Source of the DNA: SZUA-545 sp050297855
GTDB lineage: Bacteria > Campylobacterota > Campylobacteria > Campylobacterales > SZUA-545
DNA: 64,000 nucleotides
Direction of reading: 5' to 3'
Assembly: GCA_050297855.1 (NCBI GenBank)
Contig: JBNKTC010000022.1
Span: 35,414-99,413 of the forward strand
In this document: in pieces, positions 33,591-42,404 of the stretch
How positions within the stretch are numbered: the stretch's first letter is position 1
Layout of the letters: each line of letters begins with the position of its first letter
Program-made: the position numbers and the translations under genes
Notes under the pieces: generated by a model
Told to the model about the DNA's origin: nothing
The model's database searches: none
The model's input: the letters and a program-made list of their open reading frames with translations, nothing else

Positions 33591-34406
33591 TTACACCAGC
33601 CATATCAGATTAAGTGTCGCCAGGGTCATCGCCGCCCCGTAGACGATGCGCAGCATCTGGTCGGTCCGCACCCGCGCCGTGGCGTTATCGACGATATTGA
33701 CCAGCAAAAACGCCCCCACAGCCAGGCCGAACCCCAGCAGCGGATCGCTGCCGCCGAAGAGAAATACCAGGCCGTAGACGAAGATATACTCCAAAAAGCG
33801 CGCCATGTAGAGAAACTCGTAAAAGAGCCCGCTGTACTCCACCTCAACGCCCCCGACGATCTCCTGGTGACCTTCGACGGTATCGAAGGGGGATTTTTTC
33901 ACCTTCAGGGGGATGATCAACAGCAGTGCGACGAGCAGCAGCGGCATCTGGACCAGGTGCCCGGATGTGGCCGTGATCGTCCCGATGTCAAAGCTTCCGC
34001 TGCTCAGGTAAAAACCGGCCGCCACGAGGATCAGCACCGGCTCGTATGCCACCAGGGCCAGCAGCTCCCGGTTGGCCCCGATATGGGAGTACGGGGAGCG
34101 GACACTGTACCCAGCCAGCACCAGTACGATCAGGGCAAAGAGGTGCAAAAAGACCGTATAAAGCAGGTTCCAGCCGAAAAAGAGCGCCCCCACCACCATC
34201 CAGAGTATCACAAAGTGGACCACCGCCAGCATGGCGTGGAGGGAGTGGATGATCAGCGTCCGTTTCTCCATTAGCTTGAACATATCGTAAAAAGGCTGCA
34301 TCAGGGGCGGCCCCTTGCGCCGCTGCATCCTCGCCCGCAAACGCCGTTCGATCCCGTAGATCACCCCGCCCCACACCGGGGCGAGGAGTGTCAGTAACCA
34401 GCTCAT
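33591..34406 (-). CDS. Group 4 hydrogenase membrane anchor (NuoH/EchB-like)
   Basis: The 271-residue protein with about eight TM helices carries NuoH-family motifs RRKGPPLMQPFYDMFKL in the first loop, ANRELLALVAYEPVLI and KSPFDTVEGHQEIVGGVEVEYSG with conserved acidic residues. It anchors the peripheral arm and shapes the ion pathway from the cluster arm to the antiporter-like subunit. The start codon overlaps the antiporter gene by 4 nt. Confidence 0.92.
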   Translation of the reverse strand: MSWLLTLLAPVWGGVIYGIERRLRARMQRRKGPPLMQPFYDMFKLMEKRTLIIHSLHAMLAVVHFVILWMVVGALFFGWNLLYTVFLHLFALIVLVLAGYSVRSPYSHIGANRELLALVAYEPVLILVAAGFYLSSGSFDIGTITATSGHLVQMPLLLVALLLIIPLKVKKSPFDTVEGHQEIVGGVEVEYSGLFYEFLYMARFLEYIFVYGLVFLFGGSDPLLGFGLAVGAFLLVNIVDNATARVRTDQMLRIVYGAAMTLATLNLIWLV

Positions 34407-36175
34407 GCCATCACCCCCGCGATCAAGATCAGTATAAAAAGTGCCGTGAAGCCGTAGTAGATCCGGCGGTATCCCGTTTCACCCGAATCAAAATAGACCA
34501 TAGCCGCGTCGAAATCGGCTTTCTCGCCGCAGTGGTACTCCCTGGCCCGGTCGAACATCGCCAGCCGGCTGAAGAGCAGCGGCAGCAGCGCGGCAGCGGC
34601 CAGGGGAAGGACAAAATAGACAAAGCTGCCCATATCGGCGGCAAAAAACTGCGAGGCCGTACTTACCATCAAGACCAGCGCCAGCAGCAGAAGTGTCCAG
34701 AGCCCCCAGGAAAAACCGAGGGGAACGGGCCGTTTCTCCACCGCCTTGTCCGAATCCCGCGACAGCAGGGCCGAAGCGACTTTGAAATAGAGCAGTGTGA
34801 TGAGTACCCCCCCGATGACGATCCCCAGCAGGTTCACGATCAGCCAGGGGTGATCGTGTATCCCCGCGACCACCGCTTCGATGGCAAACAGCTTACCGAT
34901 AAAGAGCCCGAAAGGCGGCAGGGCCATCGTCATAAACCCGGCCACCAGGAAGAGTGCAGCTCTGGGGGAGCGGTCGATCAGCCCCTTCATTGCCTCGATA
35001 CTCTTGGCGTGCTCCTCCTTCTCCAGCAGCCCGGCGGTCAGGAAGAGCAGCGCCTTGCCCAGGGCGTGGAAGAGGATCAGCACCAGGGCGATATCAAAGC
35101 CCTCTTTATTCCCCATAGCCGCCATGGAGACCATAAGCCCCAGCATGGCGATCGTGGAGAGCCCGAGGATCTCCTTGAGCTGATCCCTCGCCAGGGCCAG
35201 GTAGGAGGCGACGGCGAAGATGAGCATCCCCGTGATCGAGACCGTCACACCTACCGCCGTCCCGCCCAGGACCAGGGAGAGTTTGAGGATCAGGAAAGGG
35301 GCGATCTTGACCATGGTCGCAGAGTGCAGCATGGCGCTGACGGGCGTCGGGGCGACCATGGCCCCGAGCAGCCACTTGTCAAAGGGCATTGCCGCCCCCT
35401 TGACCAGAGCGGCAACGGCCAACAGCGCAGCCGGCAGCATGATAAAGCAGGAATCGCTTTCGACCAGTCTGCTGAAATAGAGCGGATCGTTGTAGCTGAC
35501 CGCCACCAGTGCACCCAGCAGGATCGCCACGCCGCCGACCTGGTTCATCCACAAAGCCCGCAGGGAATTATGCACTGCCGTCTCGTCTTTGCGAAAGCTG
35601 ATCAGAAGGTACGATGCCAGCGTCGTCATCTCGAAAAGCAGGAAGAAGAGCATAATACTGTCCGCCATGACGATCAGGTTCATCACACTGAGGAAAAGAA
35701 GCAGGTAGACGATAAAAAGCCGTTTTTTAAACGGGCTCTGGGTCTCGTACTCCATATACGTCACCGCATAGACGACGATGATACCACCGACGATATTGAT
35801 GATTAGGAACATCCAGTGGGAGAGTTCGTCCATAACGATATCATGCCCCCCGTGCCCGGGGAGCATCGCCTCAACGATACCGTATAGAAGAAGTTGCAAA
35901 AAGGCCAGGAGATAGACCCGCTTCTCGCGGTGGCGGATACCCTCATAGGCAAAAAAGAGCAGCAACACCACATCCAGGGCGATCACAAGCCACTGGGTAA
36001 GGTGGTCAAAGGCGTAGACCCCCCCGCTGCCGGCAAAGAAGAGTTTGACAGACAAAAGCGAAAGGGATATAAAGGCGGCTGCCGTTACAAGATAGCGCCA
36101 TACAAGACTTGCAATGGGGAGCAGCAGCAAGGCCGCCGCCACCGGGATAACGAGAAGCAAGAGGGCTGATTCCAT
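34403..36175 (-). CDS. Group 4 hydrogenase antiporter-like ion-pumping subunit (NuoL/HyfB/EchA-like)
   Basis: The 590-residue protein with about 14-16 TM helices has key ion-channel residues of Mrp/NuoL-type subunits: the TM5 Glu in FLLFEMTTLASYLL, the Lys in AALVKGAAMPFDKWLLGAM with the following APTPVSAMLHSATMVK loop, and the HALGKALLFLTAGLLE helix. The ATG at 36175 is preferred over 36202 because GGAGG stands before it. It is the first gene of a six-gene operon. It should translocate H+ or Na+ coupled to the ferredoxin/H2 reaction. The single antiporter-like subunit makes the complex Ech- or Coo-sized rather than Hyf-sized. Confidence 0.92.
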   Translation of the reverse strand: MESALLLLVIPVAAALLLLPIASLVWRYLVTAAAFISLSLLSVKLFFAGSGGVYAFDHLTQWLVIALDVVLLLFFAYEGIRHREKRVYLLAFLQLLLYGIVEAMLPGHGGHDIVMDELSHWMFLIINIVGGIIVVYAVTYMEYETQSPFKKRLFIVYLLLFLSVMNLIVMADSIMLFFLLFEMTTLASYLLISFRKDETAVHNSLRALWMNQVGGVAILLGALVAVSYNDPLYFSRLVESDSCFIMLPAALLAVAALVKGAAMPFDKWLLGAMVAPTPVSAMLHSATMVKIAPFLILKLSLVLGGTAVGVTVSITGMLIFAVASYLALARDQLKEILGLSTIAMLGLMVSMAAMGNKEGFDIALVLILFHALGKALLFLTAGLLEKEEHAKSIEAMKGLIDRSPRAALFLVAGFMTMALPPFGLFIGKLFAIEAVVAGIHDHPWLIVNLLGIVIGGVLITLLYFKVASALLSRDSDKAVEKRPVPLGFSWGLWTLLLLALVLMVSTASQFFAADMGSFVYFVLPLAAAALLPLLFSRLAMFDRAREYHCGEKADFDAAMVYFDSGETGYRRIYYGFTALFILILIAGVMA

Positions 36176-36190
36176 ACTATCCTCCGTTAA

Positions 36191-36228
36191 GACTTCTTTC
36201 AAAAAATCAAGAAGTCACCTAGATTATA
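36191..36228 (-). promoter_or_regulatory. Promoter and 5' hairpin of the group 4 hydrogenase operon
   Basis: On the minus strand an extended -10 (TGTATAAT, hexamer at 36228-36223) has no strong -35. Just downstream an 8-bp inverted repeat (GACTTCTT at 36191-36198, AAGAAGTC at 36209-36216) spans the first bases of the expected transcript. It could be an operator next to the start site or a 5' stabilising hairpin. RBS GGAGG follows at about 36185-36181. Confidence 0.45.
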
Positions 36229-36273
36229 CAGGCGGAATCTTTTAAGAACCTCAAGTTTTATAAAAAGACACAC

Positions 36274-37884
36274 TTAGGACACGTCGACGTCAAAAAACTC
36301 TTTGATCTGGAGTTCGTAGTTGACCTCGTTGCGGAATTCGTTTTTGACCAGTGAGAAGGCGAAGGAGACCCGGTCGCCGTCCATCAGGTCCAGGTCGCAG
36401 AAGAAGGCCATCGCCTTTTTCATGCCCGCCTCCTGCGAACGAAGCAGCAGCTTCATATGGTCCTGGTTGGCCCCGACCCGGCTGCAGTTAACCACGTCCG
36501 CCTCCTCGGCGAGGAAGAGCGGCTTGGGATTAGCCATCCCGTAGGGTTCGAACTGCTCGATGATCTCAAAACACTCCCCGTCCAGATGGGCGAATTCCAT
36601 CTTTCCGACCAGGTTTACATGGGGGATGAAGAGGGATGCGTCCAGCTTGACGGCGGCCCGGTTGATCGCGTCTTTAAACGCATCCAGGTTCTCCGCATCG
36701 ATGGTCAGGCCCGCCGCCTGCATATGGCCGCCAAAGCCCTTAAGCAGCGCCTCCTGCTCTTTGATCAGCGAATAGATATCCACATCACCGACGCTGCGTG
36801 CACTCCCTTTGGCCACGCCGTCATTGATGCTCAGGACGATGGCTGGGAGTTTAAAGGCATCCACAAGACGTGACGCTACGATCCCGATCACCCCCTCATG
36901 CCACTCCTCGCCCCATACAACGATCACCTTATCCTCCGGGTCCACCATCTCCTTGGCCTGGGCGGTGATTCCCGCTTCGATCTCCTTGCGCTGGTTGTTC
37001 AGCTGCCAGAGATAATCAAGCCAGCGTGTCGCCTCCCGCACGTTGGAGGAGATCAGAAACTCATACGCCTCGTGAGCGGAATTCATACGCCCGGCGGCAT
37101 TGAGCTTGGGTGCGATGGCAAAGCCCACATCCTCAGAACTGAAGCGCTCCTTGCCGATCTTCTCTTTAAACGCACGAATGGCCGGACGGTTCGAACTCTC
37201 CAGGACTTTCAGGCCGTGACGTACGATAACGCGGTTGACCGAGACGAGCGGAACCGCATCGGCGATCGTCGCGATGGTCAGGAGGTCGAGGAACTGCTTC
37301 ATATCGCAGCTGACAGCCAGCTGCTGCTTCAGGGCCGCCACAAGGTACCACGCCACCGTGGCACCGCAGATCTCCTTGAACGCATAGCCGCAGTCGGCCT
37401 GCTTCGGGTTGATGATCGCATAGGCACCCGGGAGGGTCTCCGGGCAGGTGTGGTGGTCGGTGATGATCAGGTCGATCCCCCGTTCTTTACAGACCCGGGC
37501 CGCTTCAATACCGCTGATCCCGTTGTCCACGGTGATGATCAGGTCTGCATCGACACGCTCGAGCACCTTGGGGCTGATCCCGTACCCGTCGCTGAAACGG
37601 TTGGGGATCACCACCTCCAGGGGGTACCCAAGCAGGTCGAAAAACTCCTTGACGATCACCGAAGAGGTGACGCCGTCCACGTCATAATCCCCGATGAGGG
37701 TGATCCGTTCTTTCCCCTCCACGGCCTCCTGTATCCGCTCAACGGCCTTTTGCATATCCTTGAAATCAAAGGGGCCCTGGAAATCCGAAAGGCGGGTGAT
37801 GCCGTCGTCTTCAAAGCGGCTGTTGAGGAGTTCGAACAGCTCTGATTTGGTCAGTTTGGGCACCGACGTGACAAACGGGCTCAC
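36274..37884 (-). CDS. recJ: Single-stranded-DNA exonuclease RecJ
   Basis: The 536-residue DHH-family nuclease degrades ssDNA 5'-3' in mismatch, base-excision and recombination repair. The catalytic motifs are LIGDYDVDGVTSS (about residues 82-94), LIITVDNGISG, LIITDHHTCPE with the DHH triad, and the DHHA1 motif GGHMQAAGLTI near residue 390. The length is slightly short of E. coli RecJ (577), as expected for this phylum. It is the last gene of the moaD-moaE-dctM-HIT-recJ run and overlaps the HIT gene by 4 nt. Confidence 0.93.
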   Translation of the reverse strand: MSPFVTSVPKLTKSELFELLNSRFEDDGITRLSDFQGPFDFKDMQKAVERIQEAVEGKERITLIGDYDVDGVTSSVIVKEFFDLLGYPLEVVIPNRFSDGYGISPKVLERVDADLIITVDNGISGIEAARVCKERGIDLIITDHHTCPETLPGAYAIINPKQADCGYAFKEICGATVAWYLVAALKQQLAVSCDMKQFLDLLTIATIADAVPLVSVNRVIVRHGLKVLESSNRPAIRAFKEKIGKERFSSEDVGFAIAPKLNAAGRMNSAHEAYEFLISSNVREATRWLDYLWQLNNQRKEIEAGITAQAKEMVDPEDKVIVVWGEEWHEGVIGIVASRLVDAFKLPAIVLSINDGVAKGSARSVGDVDIYSLIKEQEALLKGFGGHMQAAGLTIDAENLDAFKDAINRAAVKLDASLFIPHVNLVGKMEFAHLDGECFEIIEQFEPYGMANPKPLFLAEEADVVNCSRVGANQDHMKLLLRSQEAGMKKAMAFFCDLDLMDGDRVSFAFSLVKNEFRNEVNYELQIKEFFDVDVS

Positions 37885-38378
37885 GCTTCTCCTCCGAAAA
37901 ACTCGCCGCTTCGTTCACGCAGTTTTTTGTAGATTTCATCAAATTCCGTGGAGAAGACGCGCGCCTGTCCGATGGTCGTAATAAAATTGGTATCGCGGTA
38001 CCAGCGCGGGACGACATGGTAGTGGAGATGCTCGGCGATCCCCGCCCCCGCATCGGCACCGATGTTCATCCCCAGGTTGACCGCAGGGACGTCAAAAACC
38101 GCCTTGAGAAGCTTCACACCGTGCTGGGCCAGGAGACTGATATGCTGCCACTGTACAGGGGGAAGCTCTTCCAGCTTGTCCGTATGGAGGTGGGGGATCA
38201 CCATAAAGTGCCCCGGTGTATAGGGGTAGCGGTTCATGACGATAAAACAGGTCTCGTCCCGGTAGAGCACGCCCAGCTCTTCGTCCATGTCGGGATTTTG
38301 CGAGATGTGGCAGAAGACACAGCCGTCACGCTTCTCTTTAAAGTAGGTATCCCGCCAGGGGGCGTAGAGGTGCTCCAT
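37881..38378 (-). CDS. HIT-family nucleotide hydrolase
   Basis: The 165-residue protein has the histidine triad HLHYHVVPRW (about residues 119-128; the central His is the nucleophile), the family fold element HFMVIPHLH, and a zinc-type CVFC pair at about 20-23. Such enzymes cleave dinucleoside polyphosphates or AMP conjugates, and this form resembles bacterial Ap4A-type HIT proteins. It has a 1-nt gap after the dctM stop and a 4-nt overlap with recJ, so the three are cotranscribed. No specific substrate can be assigned. Confidence 0.88.
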   Translation of the reverse strand: MEHLYAPWRDTYFKEKRDGCVFCHISQNPDMDEELGVLYRDETCFIVMNRYPYTPGHFMVIPHLHTDKLEELPPVQWQHISLLAQHGVKLLKAVFDVPAVNLGMNIGADAGAGIAEHLHYHVVPRWYRDTNFITTIGQARVFSTEFDEIYKKLRERSGEFFGGEA

Positions 38379-38379
38379 C

Positions 38380-39663
38380 TTATTCTCCTATTATTCCCGG
38401 GAAAGCAAGAATGATTCCCATCGCCACGAGCTGCAACGCAATAAAGGGGAGCACCCCTTTATAGATATCGATCGTGCGCACCATATCCTTGGCCGCCCCT
38501 TTGAGATAAAAGAGTGAGAAGCCAAAGGGCGGCGTCAGGAACGACGTCTGGAGGTTCATGGCGATCAGCACCGCGAACCAGAGCAGGTCGATATCGAACT
38601 CGTAGGCGATGGGGTAGAGGATCGGCACGATGATAAAGGTGATCTCGATAAAGTCGATAAAAAAGCCCAGGATAAACAGAAGCAGCATCGTCATGGCGAT
38701 AAAGACCCACTTCTCGCCGATCTCTTCGGTAAAGAACTCCAACACATAATCACTCCCGCCCGCTTCGTTAAAGACCAGGGAGAAGGCGGTCGCCCCGATG
38801 AGGATCATAAAGATCATTGCCGTGATCTTGACCGTCTCTTTGGAGGCGTAGTCGAGCAGGCCGAAGGAGAGCTTTCTGTTCATCGCGGACAGTACGACCG
38901 CGCCGGCTGCGCCGATGGCCGCCGACTCGGTGGGCGTGGCGATCCCGGCGAAGATACTCCCAAGTACCGCCACGATCAGCACCGCCATGGGCAGGATCGA
39001 AAAGGCCGCCTCTTTGACCACCTCGCGGTAGGGCATGTCCGCTTCGATACACGGCGCCGCCTCTTTGCTGAAAAAGGAGAGAAAAAGGATGTAAAGGATA
39101 TAAAGCCCCACCAGGATAAGACTGGGCCAGATAGCTGCCTGAAACAGCTCACCCACGCTGATCTGCATCACATCACCCAGGATGATCAGTACGATGGAAG
39201 GCGGGATCAGCTGCCCCAGGGTCCCCGCCGCCGCGATGGTCCCCGAAGCAAGCGGCTTGGAGTAGCCGTATTTGAGCATGATGGGGAGGGAGATGACGCT
39301 CATCATGACGACGCTCGCCCCCACGACTCCCATGCTGGCAGCCATGACGGCCCCGACCAGGACGACGCTGACGGCCAGGCCGCCGCGTACTTTTCCAAAC
39401 AGGATCCCGATAGAGTGGAGCATCTTCTCTGCCATACCGCTCTTTTCCAGGACCAGTCCCATGAAGATAAAGAGCGGCAGGGAGATAAGGGTGTAGTTTT
39501 GCATGATGCCGTAGATACGGTGGGGAAGGAGTTCGAACACCTCCAGTCCGATATCCTCGTTGAGGTAGGCGAAGGCCAGGGCCGTCGCCCCGAAAACAAA
39601 GGCGACCCGGAACCCGGCCAGCAGAAGGATCAGCGCAGCAGCAAAGAGATAGAGCCCCTCCAC
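38380..39663 (-). CDS. dctM: TRAP transporter large permease (DctM), without nearby DctP or DctQ
   Basis: The 427-residue DctM-family permease has about 12 TM helices. Typical stretches are LISLPLFIFMGLVLEKSGMA, GTLGQLIPPSIVLIILG, AGIATPTESAAIGAAGA and MNLQTSFLTPPFGFSLFYLKG. The TRAP family needs a small permease (DctQ) and a periplasmic binding protein (DctP), and neither is adjacent: moaE precedes by 1 nt and the HIT gene follows by 1 nt. DctQ/DctP may be encoded elsewhere. Substrate (organic acid, taurine or other) is unknown. Confidence 0.88.
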   Translation of the reverse strand: MEGLYLFAAALILLLAGFRVAFVFGATALAFAYLNEDIGLEVFELLPHRIYGIMQNYTLISLPLFIFMGLVLEKSGMAEKMLHSIGILFGKVRGGLAVSVVLVGAVMAASMGVVGASVVMMSVISLPIMLKYGYSKPLASGTIAAAGTLGQLIPPSIVLIILGDVMQISVGELFQAAIWPSLILVGLYILYILFLSFFSKEAAPCIEADMPYREVVKEAAFSILPMAVLIVAVLGSIFAGIATPTESAAIGAAGAVVLSAMNRKLSFGLLDYASKETVKITAMIFMILIGATAFSLVFNEAGGSDYVLEFFTEEIGEKWVFIAMTMLLLFILGFFIDFIEITFIIVPILYPIAYEFDIDLLWFAVLIAMNLQTSFLTPPFGFSLFYLKGAAKDMVRTIDIYKGVLPFIALQLVAMGIILAFPGIIGE

Positions 39664-39664
39664 C

Positions 39665-40105
39665 CTACGCCTTTAAAAGACCGCTGCCGGGCATGGGGGT
39701 GCTGCGGTCGGCGGCATAGACGCGCTTGCCGCCCACGATGTCGTATTTCCAGATCGGTGCACTTGCTTTGAAGTCCTCGACAAACTCGTCGATCATCTCC
39801 AGGGCCACACGGCGTTTGGGGGAGAAGACGGCGGCGATATAGGAGGAGGTGTGCACCGGTACGTCGCCGATGGAGTGGGCCATCTTCAGCGTCGCCCCCC
39901 GTTCCTCTGCCTTTTTTTGCCAGGCATCGAACCAGCTTTTCAGGATCGGCTCGTAGATATCGAAACTGAGTGCCTCGATCCCCCCCTCTTCCCGGACGGT
40001 CCCGATAAAGGGGATATAGGCACCGTAGTTGCTATTCGCCTCTTCCCGGTACCAGCGGGCCAGGATCGCTTCGACCTCCAGGGGCCCGTTGTACAGCTCC
40101 AGCAT
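39665..40105 (-). CDS. moaE: Molybdopterin synthase catalytic subunit MoaE
   Basis: The 146-residue protein transfers sulfur from MoaD thiocarboxylate to precursor Z in molybdenum-cofactor synthesis. Visible MoaE patterns are GAYIPFIGTVREE (V.R), LSFDIYEPI (equivalent of L.YE.Y), HSIGDVPVHTSSYIAAV and the C-terminal PIWKYD with the catalytic Lys. The ATG at 40105 is chosen since it lies 1 nt after the moaD stop and homology begins there. Molybdenum enzymes such as nitrate, polysulfide or formate enzymes are presumably encoded elsewhere in the genome. Confidence 0.9.
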   Translation of the reverse strand: MLELYNGPLEVEAILARWYREEANSNYGAYIPFIGTVREEGGIEALSFDIYEPILKSWFDAWQKKAEERGATLKMAHSIGDVPVHTSSYIAAVFSPKRRVALEMIDEFVEDFKASAPIWKYDIVGGKRVYAADRSTPMPGSGLLKA

Positions 40106-40106
40106 C

Positions 40107-40328
40107 TCAGCCCCCGCAGACCGGTGGAAGCAGGGAGATTTTATCCCCGTCTTTAAGCGGATGGTCCAGGGTACCGACCATCGTATCGTTGACCGCCACG
40201 GCACAGTTTTCAAGCCAGCTTTTAAGCTGTTCGTCTTTATTTAACTCATCAGAAAGTTCTTTAAGATTCTTGATATCCAGCTCCATCGGCTCCTTGCCGA
40301 TCGGGCCCAAAAATTCTACTCTGACCAT
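40107..40328 (-). CDS. moaD: Molybdopterin synthase sulfur-carrier subunit MoaD
   Basis: The 73-residue ubiquitin-like protein ends in the Gly-Gly tail (PPVCGG) that is adenylated and thiocarboxylated by MoeB. The beta-grasp core is seen in MVRVEFLGPIG and the penultimate DKISLLPP. It is the first gene of a five-gene run, with 1-nt gaps to moaE and on to dctM. Its promoter should be in the 140 nt between it and the divergent gene at 40469. AUGAGGA upstream of the ATG supplies a ribosome site. Confidence 0.92.
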   Translation of the reverse strand: MVRVEFLGPIGKEPMELDIKNLKELSDELNKDEQLKSWLENCAVAVNDTMVGTLDHPLKDGDKISLLPPVCGG

Positions 40329-40468
40329 AAAAAATCCTCATAATAATGTTATCCGATGGTAACAAAAAAGTGATGAAAAGGGTATAAAAACCTCCTCTTT
40401 TTACTCGACGACACACTGCCCTAGAGTAAAACTTGCACATCGTTTTCCAAACAGACAAAGGAGTCAAT

Positions 40469-40864
40469 GTGACTGAACTGCGAGATGCTCTGATCTGGGC
40501 CCTTGGGTTTAAATTCTCCGAACAAGAGTACGAATATGCGACGATCCTGGCCCTTAAGATCCTGGATAAGAAGTGCAAGATGAACGAAGAGGACCAGGCA
40601 CTCTTTATGGCCGTGTACGACGGCATGCTGCTACAGGAAGGCTCTCCGCTTAACCAGGAGGTCCACCAGGCGATCGCCAAAGCGCGGGAAACCGATCCGC
40701 TGATCCCGTCCCAGGAGTATAAGGAGACGATCCACCAGCTCTGCAAGGAGGCCGTCGGGTCGATGGAAAAGCCGAAAATGAAGGCCTATAAAGCGTTTGT
40801 CAGAAGTTTTTTGGAAAATGAGGAGGCATGCGGACTTAATAACAGCCCGTTGCTGGATAAATAG
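40469..40864 (+). CDS. Hypothetical protein, soluble helical
   Basis: The 131-residue protein starts at a GTG (VTELRDALIWALGFKFSEQE) preceded by an excellent AAAGGAG at 40457-40463; an ATG at 40433 is in frame but lacks a ribosome site. The sequence is charged and helical with no TM, signal or Cys cluster (two single Cys). No family recognised. It is divergent from moaD and convergent with the DUF465 gene across a shared hairpin. Confidence 0.7.
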   Translation: MTELRDALIWALGFKFSEQEYEYATILALKILDKKCKMNEEDQALFMAVYDGMLLQEGSPLNQEVHQAIAKARETDPLIPSQEYKETIHQLCKEAVGSMEKPKMKAYKAFVRSFLENEEACGLNNSPLLDK

Positions 40865-40868
40865 AAAA

Positions 40869-40886
40869 CCCCTCCGGCCGGAGGGG
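40869..40886 (-). terminator. Rho-independent terminator for the DUF465 gene (possibly bidirectional)
   Basis: A 7-bp GC stem CCCCTCC/GGAGGGG with GGCC loop is followed on the minus strand by TTTTC, a short U tract. It lies between convergent genes at 40469-40864 and 40895-41116; the plus-strand side lacks a U run. Confidence 0.7.
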
Positions 40887-40894
40887 AGTAAAGC

Positions 40895-41116
40895 TTACTG
40901 CTTGTTCTTGAATTCCATGATCATGGCGTATGCTTCGTCTTTGAGTCGAAGTTTCTCTTTTTTCATCTTCTCAAGGTCGAAGTGTTCGACGTGTTCACGA
41001 CCGTCTTCGGCTTCCTGGATCTTGTCATCCAGTTCGTTGTGTTTTTCAAAGATTTTTGCAAAGTGCGCGTTTTCCTGCTTGAGTTTGCTGATCTCTTCTC
41101 TGTATTCGTGAAGCAT
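40895..41116 (-). CDS. DUF465 (YdcH-like) small coiled-coil protein
   Basis: The 73-residue protein is almost entirely helical and charged. It starts MLHEYREEISKLKQENAHFAKIFEKHNELDDKI and carries LEKMKKEKLRLKDEAYAMI, the two-helix hairpin of DUF465/YdcH. Function of the family is unknown. It has its own terminator downstream (40869-40886). Upstream, argJ ends 57 nt away on the same strand. Confidence 0.8.
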   Translation of the reverse strand: MLHEYREEISKLKQENAHFAKIFEKHNELDDKIQEAEDGREHVEHFDLEKMKKEKLRLKDEAYAMIMEFKNKQ

Positions 41117-41172
41117 TTTTTACCTTCTAAATAGTTTTATTTTCTTAAATTATAGTGGACAGGGACTTAAAC

Positions 41173-42342
41173 TCACGTCCGGTAATCGGCATTAATTTTT
41201 ACATATTCGTAACCGAGATCGCAGCCGTATGCCGTATAGCTGCCCTCGCCCAGTCCGATATGACAGGTCACTTTGAACTCATCATTCTGCATCACCTTGG
41301 CCGCCTTGGCTTCGGTCTCCTCGCTCATGAGGTTGACTCCCTCTTTATAGAGTTCGACGTTACCGATCTTGATGATCAGGGTCTGCTCGTCGCACTGGAT
41401 GCCGCTGGCTCCCACGGCCATGGCGAGGCGCCCCCAGTTGGGGTCCTGGCCGAAGAGTGCCGTCTTGACCAGGAGCGAATTGCTGATGCTTTTGGCGGCC
41501 TTTTTGGCCTCTTCGTCGCTTACAGCTCCGCTGACCTCAAAGGCCACCAGCTTGGTCGCCCCCTCGCCGTCACGGACCAGCTCCAGGGCCAGGTGGTGCA
41601 GCGCCATGCGAAGTGCCTCTTCGAAGGCCTCCTCGTGGTAGGCACCCGAGGCGCCGTTGGCGTAGACAAAGACGGAGTCATTGGTGGACATATCCCCGTC
41701 GACACTGACGGCGTTAAAGCTCTTGTCCAGGCAGCGGTCCAGGTGCCCCTGCAGTGCGTCTCGCCCGACCTTGGCATCGGTCGTGACGTAGCAGAGCATC
41801 GTCGCCATATTGGGGGCGATCATCCCCGCTCCTTTGGCCATGGCACCCAGGCGGAAAACGGAACCGTCTTCGAGCTCGACCTTAAAGGCGATCTGTTTGT
41901 CCCAGCGGTCGGTGGTCATGATCGCTTTGGCGGCGTTGTGCCCGTTTCTGGCACTGTAGTCGAACTGTTTCAGGCCGGCTTTGATCTTCTCCACCGGCAT
42001 AAACGCCCCGATCACACCGGTCGAACACATCATCGGGTTCTCGTACGGTACATCGGCCAGGATCGCCTCGATATCCTTCATCCCCTGCTCACCGGTCATG
42101 GCGTTGGCGTTTTTGGAGTTGATCAGCATAAACTGGCTCTTGTTTTTAAACTTCCGTTTGGCATCGATCACCGGGGCCGCGGCAAATTTATTGGCAGTAA
42201 AGACCGCTGCCACGTCACACGCTGCGTCGCTTCTGAAAAAGGCCAGGTCAAAGCCCTCCTTTTTCAGTCCGCAGTTAAGTCCGTCGGCATAAAATCCTTC
42301 GGCAGCCGTGATCCCGCCGTCAATGGGAAAAATTTTAAACAT
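41173..42342 (-). CDS. argJ: Bifunctional ornithine acetyltransferase/N-acetylglutamate synthase
   Basis: The 389-residue protein recycles the acetyl group in arginine synthesis (N-acetylornithine plus glutamate) and may also make N-acetylglutamate from acetyl-CoA. Motifs are the oxyanion-hole region CSTGVIG (residues around 107-113) and the self-cleavage site KGAGMIAPNMATML, where the Thr becomes the N-terminal nucleophile of the beta chain. C-terminal DLGYEYVKINADYRT is typical. The length is standard. It is divergent from trmL with a 62-nt intergenic space. Confidence 0.93.
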   Translation of the reverse strand: MFKIFPIDGGITAAEGFYADGLNCGLKKEGFDLAFFRSDAACDVAAVFTANKFAAAPVIDAKRKFKNKSQFMLINSKNANAMTGEQGMKDIEAILADVPYENPMMCSTGVIGAFMPVEKIKAGLKQFDYSARNGHNAAKAIMTTDRWDKQIAFKVELEDGSVFRLGAMAKGAGMIAPNMATMLCYVTTDAKVGRDALQGHLDRCLDKSFNAVSVDGDMSTNDSVFVYANGASGAYHEEAFEEALRMALHHLALELVRDGEGATKLVAFEVSGAVSDEEAKKAAKSISNSLLVKTALFGQDPNWGRLAMAVGASGIQCDEQTLIIKIGNVELYKEGVNLMSEETEAKAAKVMQNDEFKVTCHIGLGEGSYTAYGCDLGYEYVKINADYRT

Positions 42343-42404
42343 TCTGATCGCCTATATGATGATTTTGATAAAATTGTGCGTATTATACAAAAAAAGGCCC
42401 CAGA

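Noticed and set aside
31169..36175. Reading the minus-strand cluster as a fragment of respiratory complex I
   Set aside because: The large subunit has both CxxC NiFe-ligand pairs, and NuoE/F/G, NuoA, J, K and N are absent, so it is a group 4 hydrogenase.
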